A stretch of 64,000 nucleotides of DNA from an uncultured Ilumatobacter sp. (GTDB lineage Bacteria; Actinomycetota; Acidimicrobiia; Acidimicrobiales; Ilumatobacteraceae). Below are positions 1 to 10,588 of the stretch, piece after piece. Location of the stretch: the NCBI GenBank assembly GCA_905480335.1, contig CAJQPY010000008.1:26398-90397 (forward strand). The letters are read 5' to 3'. Under the pieces are notes generated by a model. It saw nothing but the letters and a program-made list of their open reading frames with translations. It was not told the origin of the DNA and did not search any database. Both the position numbers and the translations under genes were made by a program. How positions within the stretch are numbered: position 1 is the stretch's first letter; each line of letters opens with the position of its first letter.

Positions 1-70
1 TTGGTCGCAGTATCGAGTCGAGCATTCCTCTCTAGCCAACCTTTCACATCGATCAACGCTTACTGATCCC

Positions 71-89
71 CCAAATCTTTCGGATTTGG
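71..89. terminator. Small hairpin downstream of the DUF1015 gene
   Basis: A 7-bp inverted repeat (arms 71-77 and 83-89, loop of 5) lies about 150 nt past the stop of the minus-strand DUF1015 gene. It could end that transcript or one arriving from outside the window on the plus strand. No T-tract follows. The rest of 1-240 shows no gene, tRNA or other recognisable element. Confidence 0.3.
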
Positions 90-240
90 TCCCGAGCGAC
101 GAGGGAGTCGACTGGGCTCACGGGTCAAATAGGCTTCTTAGTCGTGCCTACCGTGGCTCTGACGTCCCCCGCAGTCGGCGGAGCAACTCCGGCCCCGTAC
201 CACGACGGTCTGCCAGCGCTCGCCGCCGCAGCGCCCGGGT

Positions 241-1428
241 TCACGCAAGAGGTCGGATCACCAACCCGGTCAACAACTTCGGTGTGAAGAATGTCGACTT
301 TGGGGGCATCACGACACCTTCGCGAGCAGTCCGCTCGATTTCCACCACGCTCACAGGACGGATGAGCACGGCTGCTTGGGCGGTGCCCTCGGCTACAGCA
401 GCTAAGACGCGGTCGACGCCGTGCTGGTAGGTCACGGAGTGCCCCACGTCGGACAGCAGTTCTTCGAGCCACAAGCCGTCGAGCGCACGGAGGCCATCAA
501 ACTCACCAATTTTGGGCGATAGCCATTCTGCGCTGCCATCTGGGCGCACGAGACACAAAACGCCGCTCTTATCCATTTTTGCGAGGGTCTCGGCTGAAGG
601 TGCCTCAGCAGGTGATCGGTCGAACCCCTTGTCGAGCGCTGCGACAAGGTCATCGATGTGGACGTCGGCGTACAGACGATGGATCGCCTCGACGCTGAGC
701 TGATCCTCAATCAGTTCGGTAACAAATGCCAATGTTTCTTCAGCACCGCTCGTCGTTTTCCCCGTCGCTTCGCGCATTTCCTCGCGGAACTTCTGAGCCA
801 CGCCATATCGGTGATGACCGTCGGCGATAAGGACGTCGTCTGCGGCGATCTTGGTGCTGATGGCACCGATGCGAGTGGGGTCACACACGCGCTCGACGGA
901 GTGGTCGACGCCTTCAATCGTCACTGAGGCGATTGGTTCACCCGGCTCTGCCAACAGTTCGGTGAGCCCATCGGCGAGGGATAATCCCCAGACCGGCGAC
1001 ATGTTTGCTCGCGTTGACCGAGTCAGGTCGAGACGGTCTGTCGATGCCTTCGGCGTGATGCGTTCGTGGGGGAGTACGCCGCACTCGCCGTAGGGCCCGA
1101 CCTCAAGGCCTCCTAGTACTCCGACGATGCTGCGGGGAGCGCCACTCGCATCGGTGAATTTCAGGCGGTACAACGTGAAGCTTGGCTCATCATCAAACGC
1201 CATGGCTCCCGAGTCGATCCATTGCCGCAGCCTCTCGCCAGCGCGTTCGTAGCGTCCCGGCCCGGCCGACTCGCGCGGAACATCGACATGGGTGATGTTG
1301 AAACGGTGGCGGGCGTTAAGAGCGTCGAGATCAGCATCGGACAGCACGTCGTACGGTGGGGCGATCAGACCATCGATTTCGGGGTCGGTGTAGCGGAGAG
1401 CGGAGAATGGGGTAAACCGTGGCACCAT
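241..1428 (-). CDS. DUF1015 family protein
   Basis: Member of the widespread DUF1015 family, whose biochemical role is not established. The N-terminus carries the family pattern 'IAPPYDVLS' followed by a Asn-Ile-Thr-His segment, and the centre has 'VLIADGHHRYGVA', a hallmark of the family. The length of 395 residues from ATG 1428 is typical. An in-frame ATG at 1455 would add nine residues but would overlap the divergent HAD gene, and the family normally begins close to 'VPRFTPFSALRY', so 1428 is preferred. It is transcribed away from the tlyA/recN block, with only 6 bp between the two start codons. Family assignment is firm; function is unknown. Confidence 0.85.
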   Translation of the reverse strand: MVPRFTPFSALRYTDPEIDGLIAPPYDVLSDADLDALNARHRFNITHVDVPRESAGPGRYERAGERLRQWIDSGAMAFDDEPSFTLYRLKFTDASGAPRSIVGVLGGLEVGPYGECGVLPHERITPKASTDRLDLTRSTRANMSPVWGLSLADGLTELLAEPGEPIASVTIEGVDHSVERVCDPTRIGAISTKIAADDVLIADGHHRYGVAQKFREEMREATGKTTSGAEETLAFVTELIEDQLSVEAIHRLYADVHIDDLVAALDKGFDRSPAEAPSAETLAKMDKSGVLCLVRPDGSAEWLSPKIGEFDGLRALDGLWLEELLSDVGHSVTYQHGVDRVLAAVAEGTAQAAVLIRPVSVVEIERTAREGVVMPPKSTFFTPKLLTGLVIRPLA

Positions 1429-1434
1429 CACAGG

Positions 1435-2193
1435 ATGCCACGTCGGATCTCCCATGTGCTGTGTGATCTCGACGGGGTTGTCTGGCTAGCTCACGAACCG
1501 ATCCCGGGTGCGGTCGCCGCAATCGCTGCGATCCGCGCCTCGGGTCGAAGCGTAAAATTCGTCACCAACAACTCCGCAGCAACCCGCGCCGAGCACGAGG
1601 GAGCGCTCGCGAGCATCGGGATCGAAGCGACCGGCGATGTCATCTCTTCCTCGATGGCGGCTGCATTCCTCGTGGAACCAGGAGAACGGGTGCTCGTCAC
1701 CGGCGGGCCCGGAGTGAGTGAAGCCCTCGCCGCACGTGGGGCGAATGTGGTGGCGAATATCGGCGACGATCTCGATGGTTCCGTCGATGCTGTTATTGTC
1801 GGACTGCACCGGGAGTTCGACTACGCGCGACTGCGCATTGCCGGCAGGGCGGTTATTGATGGGGCGCGTTTGATCGGAACGAATGGCGACACCACGTTCC
1901 CGACGACGAAAGGGCTTGATCCGGGAGGAGGTTCAATCGTCGCTGCGGTCGCTTCGGTCGCCGGGGTCGATGCCGTCTTTGCCGGGAAGCCGGAACAACC
2001 GATGGTCGATTTGGTATCCGAGATCGTAAATGCGGAGTCGGGTGAAATGCTGATGGTCGGCGACCGGCCTGATACAGACGGTCAGTTCGCCGAACGACTG
2101 AGATGCCGTTTCGCGCTGGTGGAGACCGGAGTCACACCGCCTGGCTTCGGAACCCACCGTGACATTGGAGCCGTGCTTGCTTCACTCGATTAG
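1435..2193 (+). CDS. HAD-IIA family phosphatase (NagD-like)
   Basis: Soluble HAD-superfamily phosphatase of subfamily IIA, related to NagD, p-nitrophenylphosphatase and the mycobacterial Rv1692 glycerol-3-phosphate phosphatase. Motif I is 'DLDGVVWL' (residues 11-18, nucleophile Asp11), motif II is the 'TNNSAATR' segment near residue 45, and the C-terminal 'MVGDRPDTDGQFA' supplies the metal-binding acidic residues. The length of 252 residues fits the family. The ATG at 1435 is chosen because it sits just before motif I; longer in-frame starts would run antisense through the DUF1015 gene. It is followed after 10 nt by a coiled-coil protein and then tlyA, the same order as in mycobacteria, where Rv1692 precedes tlyA. 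Substrate is not determined by sequence. Confidence 0.88.
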   Translation: MPRRISHVLCDLDGVVWLAHEPIPGAVAAIAAIRASGRSVKFVTNNSAATRAEHEGALASIGIEATGDVISSSMAAAFLVEPGERVLVTGGPGVSEALAARGANVVANIGDDLDGSVDAVIVGLHREFDYARLRIAGRAVIDGARLIGTNGDTTFPTTKGLDPGGGSIVAAVASVAGVDAVFAGKPEQPMVDLVSEIVNAESGEMLMVGDRPDTDGQFAERLRCRFALVETGVTPPGFGTHRDIGAVLASLD

Positions 2194-2196
2194 CAT
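2191..2196 (+). promoter_or_regulatory. Candidate leaderless -10 box (TAGCAT)
   Basis: TAGCAT lies 7 nt before ATG 2204, and its first three bases are the stop codon of the HAD gene. It fits the actinobacterial TANNNT -10 consensus; no Shine-Dalgarno sequence is seen. Confidence 0.35.
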
Positions 2197-2203
2197 CACG
2201 GAA

Positions 2204-2611
2204 ATGGCCAACTCAACACTTCAGCGACTTCTCGACACCGGTGTGCAGTTTGGGGAAATGTCGCGCAAGCAGGCAGAGTCCGTGGTTCGCCAGCTCGTGA
2301 AGGCGGGCGAGGTTCCCCGACGTGACACGGAGACGCTTGTCAACGGGCTTGTCGCTCGAGGCAAAGACACCTCGGACCGTCTCAGCGAGACGATCCATCG
2401 TGAGGTTTCGAAGCAGGTGAGCTGGATGTCGGAGCGATTCGATGAACTTGAGGACCGACTAGAGGACATCTCGGAGAAGATCCCCGGCTTCGGCGGCCAG
2501 ACCAAGGCGCCTGCCAAAGAGGCGCCTGCAAAGAAGAAAGCGCCTGCAAAGAAGAAAGCTGTCGGGTCATCAGGCGCACCAAAGGTGGCGTCGAAGCGCA
2601 CCGAGCGCTGA
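2204..2611 (+). CDS. Small coiled-coil protein with Lys/Ala/Pro-rich tail (phasin-like)
   Basis: A 135-residue protein. Residues 1 to about 95 are strongly helical and charged, with heptad-like spacing (for example 'MSERFDELEDRLEDISEK'), resembling phasin or PhaF-like granule-associated proteins. The C-terminus is a low-complexity tail of repeated 'APAKKKAPAKKKA' type, like the DNA-binding tails of PhaF- or histone-like proteins. A small gene is present at the same position between the HAD phosphatase and tlyA in mycobacteria. The ATG at 2204 was chosen because the upstream frame overlaps the HAD gene. Function is unknown; a structural or nucleic-acid-binding role is only suggested by composition. 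Confidence 0.7.
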   Translation: MANSTLQRLLDTGVQFGEMSRKQAESVVRQLVKAGEVPRRDTETLVNGLVARGKDTSDRLSETIHREVSKQVSWMSERFDELEDRLEDISEKIPGFGGQTKAPAKEAPAKKKAPAKKKAVGSSGAPKVASKRTER

Positions 2612-2624
2612 GTTACTCGAGCCG

Positions 2625-3389
2625 ATGGTTGCTCGTCGTCGGCTCGACGCCGAAATCGTTCGCCGTCAACTCGCAGCGAGTCGCACGGCCGCGCAACTCC
2701 TGATCAACGAAAACCGAGTGTTAGTCAACGGCGCGGTTGCGGCGAAGGCTTCGAGACAAGTTGCCACGAGCGACGCACTTGTCGTCGAGGGCCCTCCGGC
2801 TCGTTTCGTCGGGCGCGGCGCCGAAAAGCTTGACCACGCCCTTGATGTCTTCGGGGTCGACGTGGCTGGACTTCGCCTAATCGACGCGGGTGCGTCGACA
2901 GGCGGATTTACCGACTGTGCTCTCCAGCGGGGTGCTGCTGAGGTTGTCGCCGTCGACGTCGGTCACGGTCAATTACACGAGCGGCTCCAGGCCGATGCCC
3001 GAGTTGTCAATATGGAACGGCAGAACGTCCGTGCCGTGACTCCTCGTCTCATCGGCGGCCTGGTCGACGGGGCGGTCGGAGACCTGTCGTTCATTTCGCT
3101 TCGCCTCGTGATTGCCCCGCTGGTCTCCGTATGCCACCCTGGGTCGTTTATGGTCCTTCTCGTCAAGCCGCAGTTCGAAGCTGGACGCGCAGAGGTGAGC
3201 AGAGGACGAGGCGTGGTCACCAACCCAGAGGTTCACGACCGGGTACGCGACGAGGTCGACGCTGCGTTGCGTGAGGTGGGGTGTGGCGTGATTGGCTGGA
3301 CTACGTCACCGATCACCGGTGCCGATGGAAATATCGAATTCCTGGTGCATGCTGTAACGCCCACGATCCGAGTCGATGTGACGCTGTGA
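2625..3389 (+). CDS. tlyA: TlyA family 16S/23S rRNA (cytidine-2'-O)-methyltransferase
   Basis: Predicted to transfer a methyl group from SAM to ribose 2'-OH of cytidines in 16S and 23S rRNA, the modification that makes ribosomes sensitive to capreomycin in mycobacteria. Residues 1-60 form an S4 RNA-binding domain ('RLDAEIVRRQLAASRTAA'). The remainder is an FtsJ/RrmJ-type Rossmann methyltransferase with the SAM motif 'DAGASTGGFTDCAL' near residue 87 and 'LLVKPQFEAGR' near 185. Length 254, close to the 268 of M. tuberculosis TlyA. It lies 13 nt after the phasin-like gene and overlaps the NAD kinase start by four bases (GTGA), so the two should be translationally coupled. Confidence 0.95.
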   Translation: MVARRRLDAEIVRRQLAASRTAAQLLINENRVLVNGAVAAKASRQVATSDALVVEGPPARFVGRGAEKLDHALDVFGVDVAGLRLIDAGASTGGFTDCALQRGAAEVVAVDVGHGQLHERLQADARVVNMERQNVRAVTPRLIGGLVDGAVGDLSFISLRLVIAPLVSVCHPGSFMVLLVKPQFEAGRAEVSRGRGVVTNPEVHDRVRDEVDAALREVGCGVIGWTTSPITGADGNIEFLVHAVTPTIRVDVTL

Positions 3390-4240
3390 GTCCGATCCGT
3401 CTCATTCTTGTTGCGCACCACGAACGTAACGAGGCTCGGATCCATGCAGAGGTAGTGGCGGGGTGGTGCCGAGATCTCGGGGTTGACTTCTGGATGCCGG
3501 TCCATGACAGCGCCGAACTCGAAATGGCGGAGCACGGCAGCGATCGACCGGCGGCTGAGGCGGATGTTGTCGTGAGTCTTGGTGGTGATGGAACGATGCT
3601 GCGAAGCGTGGAAATGCTCGGCGGTCATGAGGTTCCGTTGATCGGTATCAACCTTGGGTCACTTGGGTACCTGACCGAGGTCGAACCCGACACTATGACT
3701 GATTTCCTCGACCGCTTTGTGCTCGGTTCCGAGGCGGGGGAGTGGCATCTCGACACCAGAATGATGCTCGATGTTGCGGTGAACGGCGCGCTCGTCGGCC
3801 GCGCGCTCAACGAGGCCGTGGTCGAGAAGAACCAATCCGGGCACACGGTGCGGTTGCTCGCACGCATCGACGGTCACCCCTTTACTCATTATGAAGCCGA
3901 CGGCTTGATCGTCTCGACGCCAACCGGTTCGACCGCCTATTCGCTGTCCGCTCGCGGCCCGATTGTGTCGCCGCAGCATCGGGCGATCTTGCTGACGCCA
4001 GTCTCACCGCACATGTTGTTTGACCGTTCACTTGTGCTCAGCCCAAATGAAGTTGTCGAAATCGAGGTTGCTGGCCACCGTCGGGCAGATGTTGCCGTCG
4101 ACGGTCAGCCCTGTAGCGTCCTCGAGCCCGGAGATGTGGTTCGATGCAGTCCCTCAGCTGCTACAGCGAATTTTGTCCGCTTCGGCGCGTACCGTTACCA
4201 CCAGATCCTGAAGTCAAAGTTCGGCTTGCCGGATCGGTGA
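3386..4240 (+). CDS. nadK: NAD kinase
   Basis: ATP- or polyphosphate-dependent phosphorylation of NAD to NADP. The diagnostic 'GGDGTML' motif near residue 70 and the second NAD-binding motif 'DGLIVSTPTGSTAYSLS' near residue 175 are both intact, and 'NLGSLGYLTE' is also typical. The start chosen is GTG 3386, which overlaps the tlyA stop (GTGA) and gives 284 residues, beginning 'SPIRLILVAH'; an ATG at 3281 would add 35 residues lying inside tlyA and unlike the family. The tlyA-nadK-recN order is the conserved actinobacterial one. Confidence 0.95.
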   Translation: MSPIRLILVAHHERNEARIHAEVVAGWCRDLGVDFWMPVHDSAELEMAEHGSDRPAAEADVVVSLGGDGTMLRSVEMLGGHEVPLIGINLGSLGYLTEVEPDTMTDFLDRFVLGSEAGEWHLDTRMMLDVAVNGALVGRALNEAVVEKNQSGHTVRLLARIDGHPFTHYEADGLIVSTPTGSTAYSLSARGPIVSPQHRAILLTPVSPHMLFDRSLVLSPNEVVEIEVAGHRRADVAVDGQPCSVLEPGDVVRCSPSAATANFVRFGAYRYHQILKSKFGLPDR

Positions 4241-4813
4241 TGCGCCCTAACGGTGGCCAATTTCTGAAGTCGTGCAGCTGGCAAGGGACGATGTTGCAGC
4301 ATCCCGTGACAGGCGCTGACATTTTGACGTTCCATTCAAAGTAGCCTCAAGTTTTGCAGGTGCCGCCCGACGATGCCAAACACACGGTTCACGGCCCATG
4401 GCACCGATCCTGACTCCTCGGGCGTCTATGTGTGCGGAGTTATGCCGGCCAGTTCCACACGGTGATGCGGTCGGGTTTTCCCCATCGCATTGGCAACTCC
4501 AGGTTTTTGGCGAGCCTGGGACCGGCTCGTCAGGCGTTGATGGTGTTACAGCAGGATGTGTGGTTCAACGATGGTGACATCGCAAACCTCATCGCTCCCG
4601 ACGAAATCCTGCAAACGGCCGGATGTTGGTGGCATCGTCGCCCGCATCTTCGGGAGCGTCTGCCTCTGGCTCGGGACGCACAGTCCCTAGTCGTCGCCCG
4701 GAGTTGTGCGGCATTTGCGCAGTCATGCGTACTTTGCGTGCGCCCGTGACCGAGTTTGCAAAAGTTCACGCAGCCACGTTGGCATGGAGTAGGTCGTGCT
4801 TGAATGAGGGGAA
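4241..4813. other. 573-nt stretch without a convincing gene
   Basis: Open frames here (the longest about 105 codons, 4432-4749) have no recognisable domain, are Arg/Cys-rich and overlap other frames, so I do not call a gene. No tRNA or strong terminator was seen. It separates nadK from recN, which are usually adjacent in this gene block, and could be decayed DNA. Confidence 0.4.
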
Positions 4814-6406
4814 ATGCTCAGCGAACTCCACATCGAGAATCTTGGCGTGATCGAACACCTTGACCTCGTCCTTGGTTCGGGACTCACGGCGCTGACGGGC
4901 GAAACGGGTGCCGGCAAGACGATGCTCGTCGAGGCGATCGAACTCCTCGTCGGCGGGCGCGCCGATACGTCGAGCGTCCGTCATGGCGCCGCAGAAGCTC
5001 GGATCGAGGGTCGATTCGTCGGTCCCGACGGGGACGAGCGAATTCTTGGTCGGGTTGTCCCAGCCGACGGCCGCTCTCGGGCGTACATCGACGGCCGCCC
5101 GGCGACGGTCGCATCGCTTGCCGAGATCGCCTCTGACATGGTCGATCTGCATGGGCAGCATGCCCACCAGAGTTTGCTTTCGGTCGCGACTCAACGCGCT
5201 GCTCTCGACCAGTTCGGCCACGTCGACCTCGAACCGCTCCGGGCAGCTCGCGCACGTCTGACCGAGATTGATGCCGCTCTTGCCGCACTCGGCGGCGATG
5301 AACGGCTCAGGGCGCGCGAGATCGATCTGCTCCAGTTCCAAGTGACCGAACTCGATGCGGCTGCTATCGATAACCCTAACGAAGACACCACCCTCGACTC
5401 AGAAGAATCTCTGCTCGCCGACGCAGTAGCGCATCGAGAAGCAGGCGCCACTGCTTATGAGGCGCTCGCCGGAGACGACGGGGCTCGCGATGCCATCGGG
5501 CTCGCACTGGCCGCAGTGGATCGCCGGGCCCCTTTCAACGACATCGCGTCGCGTCTACAGGAGATGCTCGTAGAGATCGACGACATGGTTACCACCGCTC
5601 GGGACCTGGTCGACTCGATCAACGAGTCCCCAACGCGGCTCGACGCAGTGCGCGAACGGCGCCAACTGCTCAGTGATCTTCGCCGCAAATATGGCGACGA
5701 TCTGGCCTCTGTGATGACCTACCACGCTGAGGCCGAGGAGCGTCTTCAAGAGCTGGAGTCCTACGACGAGCGCGCAGCCGAACTCGACGAGCAACGACGA
5801 GCCGGACTTGCTGCCGAGCGCTCAGCCGCCGCCGACGTAGGGCGCGTCCGCCGCGCCGCCTCCGAACCTCTCGCAAATGCAGTCGAAGCCAGGCTGCGTC
5901 GTCTCGCCATGTCGAATGCCTCAGTTGCGGTCGAAGTGGGGGAACATGCAGACGACCATCCGGGCGACCGAGTCAAGTTTCTGCTTGCGGCAAACCCAGG
6001 GATGCCACTCCTGCCGTTGAATCGAGTCGCCTCGGGTGGAGAGCTGGCCCGCTCGATGCTGGCCCTACGCCTCGTGCTGTCGGAGGCAGAAGACAACTCG
6101 GCCGGATCGGGCACCCTCGTGTTCGACGAGGTTGACGCTGGTATCGGCGGAGAGACGGCACAAGCGGTCGGTGACGCGCTCGCAGACCTTGCTCGCCACC
6201 ATCAGGTCTTGGTCGTCACCCACCTTGCCCAGGTTGCGGCAGCCGCCGACACGCAAATTTCGGTCTCAAAGACTGTCCGCGCAGGCTCGACCTACGCATC
6301 AGCAAAGCGGCTGGACGCTGGCGATCGAGTCGACGAACTGGCCCGGATGTTGTCCGGATCGGCGACGAGATCAGCTCGCGAACACGCCAAGGAACTACTC
6401 GCGTGA
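4814..6406 (+). CDS. recN: DNA repair protein RecN
   Basis: SMC-like ATPase acting early in recombinational repair of double-strand breaks. Walker A 'GETGAGKT' is at residues 29-36, the ABC signature 'SGGELARSML' and Walker B 'LVFDEVDAGIGG' lie in the C-terminal third, and the intervening 300 residues are charged helical coiled coil interrupted by the usual hinge-less turn. The length of 530 is slightly short of the family's 550-590. The ATG at 4814 follows a 'gagggga' Shine-Dalgarno sequence by a few bases, so this gene has a leader unlike many neighbours. In mycobacteria two genes (Rv1697 and Rv1698) stand between recN and pyrG; here pyrG follows directly after 61 nt. Confidence 0.95.
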   Translation: MLSELHIENLGVIEHLDLVLGSGLTALTGETGAGKTMLVEAIELLVGGRADTSSVRHGAAEARIEGRFVGPDGDERILGRVVPADGRSRAYIDGRPATVASLAEIASDMVDLHGQHAHQSLLSVATQRAALDQFGHVDLEPLRAARARLTEIDAALAALGGDERLRAREIDLLQFQVTELDAAAIDNPNEDTTLDSEESLLADAVAHREAGATAYEALAGDDGARDAIGLALAAVDRRAPFNDIASRLQEMLVEIDDMVTTARDLVDSINESPTRLDAVRERRQLLSDLRRKYGDDLASVMTYHAEAEERLQELESYDERAAELDEQRRAGLAAERSAAADVGRVRRAASEPLANAVEARLRRLAMSNASVAVEVGEHADDHPGDRVKFLLAANPGMPLLPLNRVASGGELARSMLALRLVLSEAEDNSAGSGTLVFDEVDAGIGGETAQAVGDALADLARHHQVLVVTHLAQVAAAADTQISVSKTVRAGSTYASAKRLDAGDRVDELARMLSGSATRSAREHAKELLA

Positions 6407-6419
6407 AGTTCAGGCTTAA

Positions 6420-8671
<2,252 letters not shown>

Positions 8672-8676
8672 TCGGG

Positions 8677-8682
8677 TACGTT
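8677..8682 (+). promoter_or_regulatory. Candidate leaderless -10 box of xerD (TACGTT)
   Basis: TACGTT ends 6 nt before ATG 8689 and there is no Shine-Dalgarno sequence, so xerD may have its own leaderless transcript in addition to read-through from pyrG. Confidence 0.4.
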
Positions 8683-8688
8683 CCTACT

Positions 8689-9612
8689 ATGGCGACTCTG
8701 CCGCTGGAGGCCGAAGAGTTCCTCTCGTGGATGCTCGCCGAGAAGGGGCGCTCTGCGAACACGCTCGGGGCGTACCGACGGGACCTGCGGAGCTATGTCG
8801 CCTGGCTCACCGAACAGGGCAGCAACGTGCTTGATGTCGACCACGACGCTCTGGTGGTATTCGTCGGTGAGCGGCAGGCCTCCGTCTCGGCCACATCTTC
8901 AGTGGCGCGCCAACTCGCCGCAATCCGAATGCTGCACCGGTACCTGACGATCGAGGGACACCGCCTCGACGATCCCACCGTGAACCTCGATGGCGTAAAA
9001 GTGCCATCGGGAATCCCGAAACCGCTTACCGAGGCACAGGCCGTCAGCCTGCTTGATGCGGTCGTCGGCCACGAGCCGATCGACCATCGCGATCGGGCAC
9101 TACTCGAACTGCTGTACGCAACAGGCGCACGAATCTCGGAAGCGGTCGGGCTGTCGATCGGCGATCTAGACATCGACGGCCGACTCGTCCGTCTGTACGG
9201 CAAGGGCTCGAAGGAACGAATCGTGCCGTTCGGGTCGTCAGCTGCGATGGCCCTTGAGGATTGGTTCTCGGCGCAGGGGCGGGCTCGGCTAGTTCCTGCG
9301 AAATGGAAGAGGCGCAACGATGCCGATGCAGTATTCCTGAACACGCGTGGCGGGCGACTCACCCGGCAAGGAGCCTGGTTGGTGGTTAAGAAGTACGGAC
9401 GTCAAGCCGGCTTGAACGACGACCTATCGCCGCATGTCTTGCGCCACTCGTGTGCCACGCACCTGCTTGATCACGGAGCTGATCTGCGGGTCGTGCAGGA
9501 GATGCTCGGCCACGTATCGATTTCGACGACGCAGGTCTACACCCGTGTCAGCCAGGAACGGTTGTGGGACGTGTACCGGTCGGCGCATCCACGGGCCACA
9601 CTGGTCAGATGA
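8689..9612 (+). CDS. xerD: Tyrosine recombinase XerD
   Basis: Site-specific recombinase that, with XerC, resolves chromosome dimers at dif. Residues 1-90 form the SAM-like core-binding domain and the rest the catalytic domain. The active-site residues are visible: Arg148 in 'ATGARISEA', Lys172 in 'GKGSKERIVP', His249 and Arg252 in 'HVLRH', His275 in 'LGHVSIS' and the nucleophile Tyr284 in 'TQVYTRV'. Length 307 matches XerD. Position after pyrG and the NUDIX gene corresponds to Rv1701, supporting a housekeeping rather than phage or integron role. The stop overlaps the start of the HD gene (ATGA). Confidence 0.94.
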   Translation: MATLPLEAEEFLSWMLAEKGRSANTLGAYRRDLRSYVAWLTEQGSNVLDVDHDALVVFVGERQASVSATSSVARQLAAIRMLHRYLTIEGHRLDDPTVNLDGVKVPSGIPKPLTEAQAVSLLDAVVGHEPIDHRDRALLELLYATGARISEAVGLSIGDLDIDGRLVRLYGKGSKERIVPFGSSAAMALEDWFSAQGRARLVPAKWKRRNDADAVFLNTRGGRLTRQGAWLVVKKYGRQAGLNDDLSPHVLRHSCATHLLDHGADLRVVQEMLGHVSISTTQVYTRVSQERLWDVYRSAHPRATLVR

Positions 9613-10067
9613 ATTCGTCCCTTGAAGTCGTGACGAACCTTTGGCATCTGGTCAGACGTTTTTTCACTTCGCTCCCGGCGATGCCGCCAGCGGTCAAAGA
9701 CGAAGTGTGGGCAGATGATCACCTGTTGCCCGGCGAGCGCACCCTGTGGGTCCAGTTAAGTAATCGGGATCGGCGCCACAGCATAGAAGTTGCGCAGCGT
9801 TTTGATGCCGCACGAGGTGCTGCGTCGAGCGCCGAAATTGCGGGCGCCCTTCTTCATGACGTGGGCAAGATTGAGAGCCGGCTCGGGACCTTCGGCAGGG
9901 TGGCCGCCACGATCATTGGTGGGCGGACTGAACGCTTTCAGGCCTACCGCGACCATGAAGAAATCGGCGCCCGTATGGTCGCCAAGTGCGGGTCCGACCC
10001 GGCAACTATTCAGCTAGTAGCCGAAGCAGGACCCGCTTATCCCACGCTTAAAGCCTGCGACTACTGA
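9609..10067 (+). CDS. HD domain hydrolase
   Basis: A 152-residue protein of the HD phosphohydrolase superfamily. The metal-binding pattern is seen as 'RRHSIEVAQR' (first His), 'LLHDVGKIES' (the HD doublet plus Lys), 'YRDHEEIGARM' (later His) and a final Asp in 'LKACDY'. The ATG at 9609 overlaps the xerD stop (ATGA). The protein ends right after the last metal ligand, as short actinobacterial members of this group do. Substrate cannot be told from the sequence; nucleotides are the usual guess. Confidence 0.8.
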   Translation: MNSSLEVVTNLWHLVRRFFTSLPAMPPAVKDEVWADDHLLPGERTLWVQLSNRDRRHSIEVAQRFDAARGAASSAEIAGALLHDVGKIESRLGTFGRVAATIIGGRTERFQAYRDHEEIGARMVAKCGSDPATIQLVAEAGPAYPTLKACDY

Positions 10068-10520
10068 TCAAAGGCCTTGAGCACGCAGGCGGTGAGTCCT
10101 GGTGCAATAACACGTTTTAACGGTTGCTCGTTCTCTGCGCATCTTGACCCGCATGAGATCTATTTTGAGTCCGGCAAAGTCGAACGGACTGCGGTGTTTT
10201 CGTTATCTCTCACAATAGCTCAAGATCAAGAGGCAGGCGACCCGTCGGTAGCGCGCCGAGCCGCGCCACTCACCGGCACCAGCGCCGACGAGCCGGGGAG
10301 ATATCGCCAAGTAGTGGAACTCGTGCCCACCGGCACCAGCGATATTGGGGCTAGCCGAGTTTTCGCTTCGTTGTTGCGTGCTGTGTCATCCGGTCAAAAA
10401 GAAGTCCGAGCGGACACCGGCAGACCCCAGATTGGACATGGTAATCAAGCGCCCAAACGCAGAAGGCGTCGACACCTCAACTCGTCGATCGATTGCCGTT
10501 AACTTCGTGGTAACTGAGTC
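10068..10520. other. Noncoding or unassigned stretch
   Basis: No supported gene. One open frame from a TTG codon (10077-10502) has no domain resemblance and an Arg-rich C-terminus. The only structure seen is a 14-nt direct repeat, 'caccggcaccagcg', at 10271-10284 and 10328-10341. Confidence 0.4.
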
Positions 10521-10566
10521 TTACCATCAATTGTCTGCTGGCGAGGCAGCAAACAATTGATGGTAA
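10521..10566. terminator. Large AT-rich hairpin between convergent genes
   Basis: Perfect 14-bp inverted repeat (arms 10521-10534 and 10553-10566) with an 18-nt centre that can itself pair ctgc with gcag. It sits between the HD gene (plus) and the small membrane protein (minus), 23 nt past the latter's stop. A bidirectional terminator is the simplest reading, although there is no T-tract and the stem is AT-rich in a GC-rich genome. Confidence 0.5.
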
Positions 10567-10588
10567 ATAGCGACGGGCATTCAATCCA

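Noticed and set aside
4432..4749. 105-codon open frame between nadK and recN
   Set aside because: No promoter or ribosome-binding pattern, odd composition and no recognisable motif.
8689..9612. Integrase of a mobile element
   Set aside because: The recombinase is in the conserved pyrG-NUDIX-xerD order and has XerD length; no att-like repeats or phage genes adjoin it.
10077..10502. 141-codon open frame after the HD gene
   Set aside because: Starts with TTG, has no -10 box at the usual spacing, no domain resemblance and an Arg-rich end. Treated as unassigned DNA.
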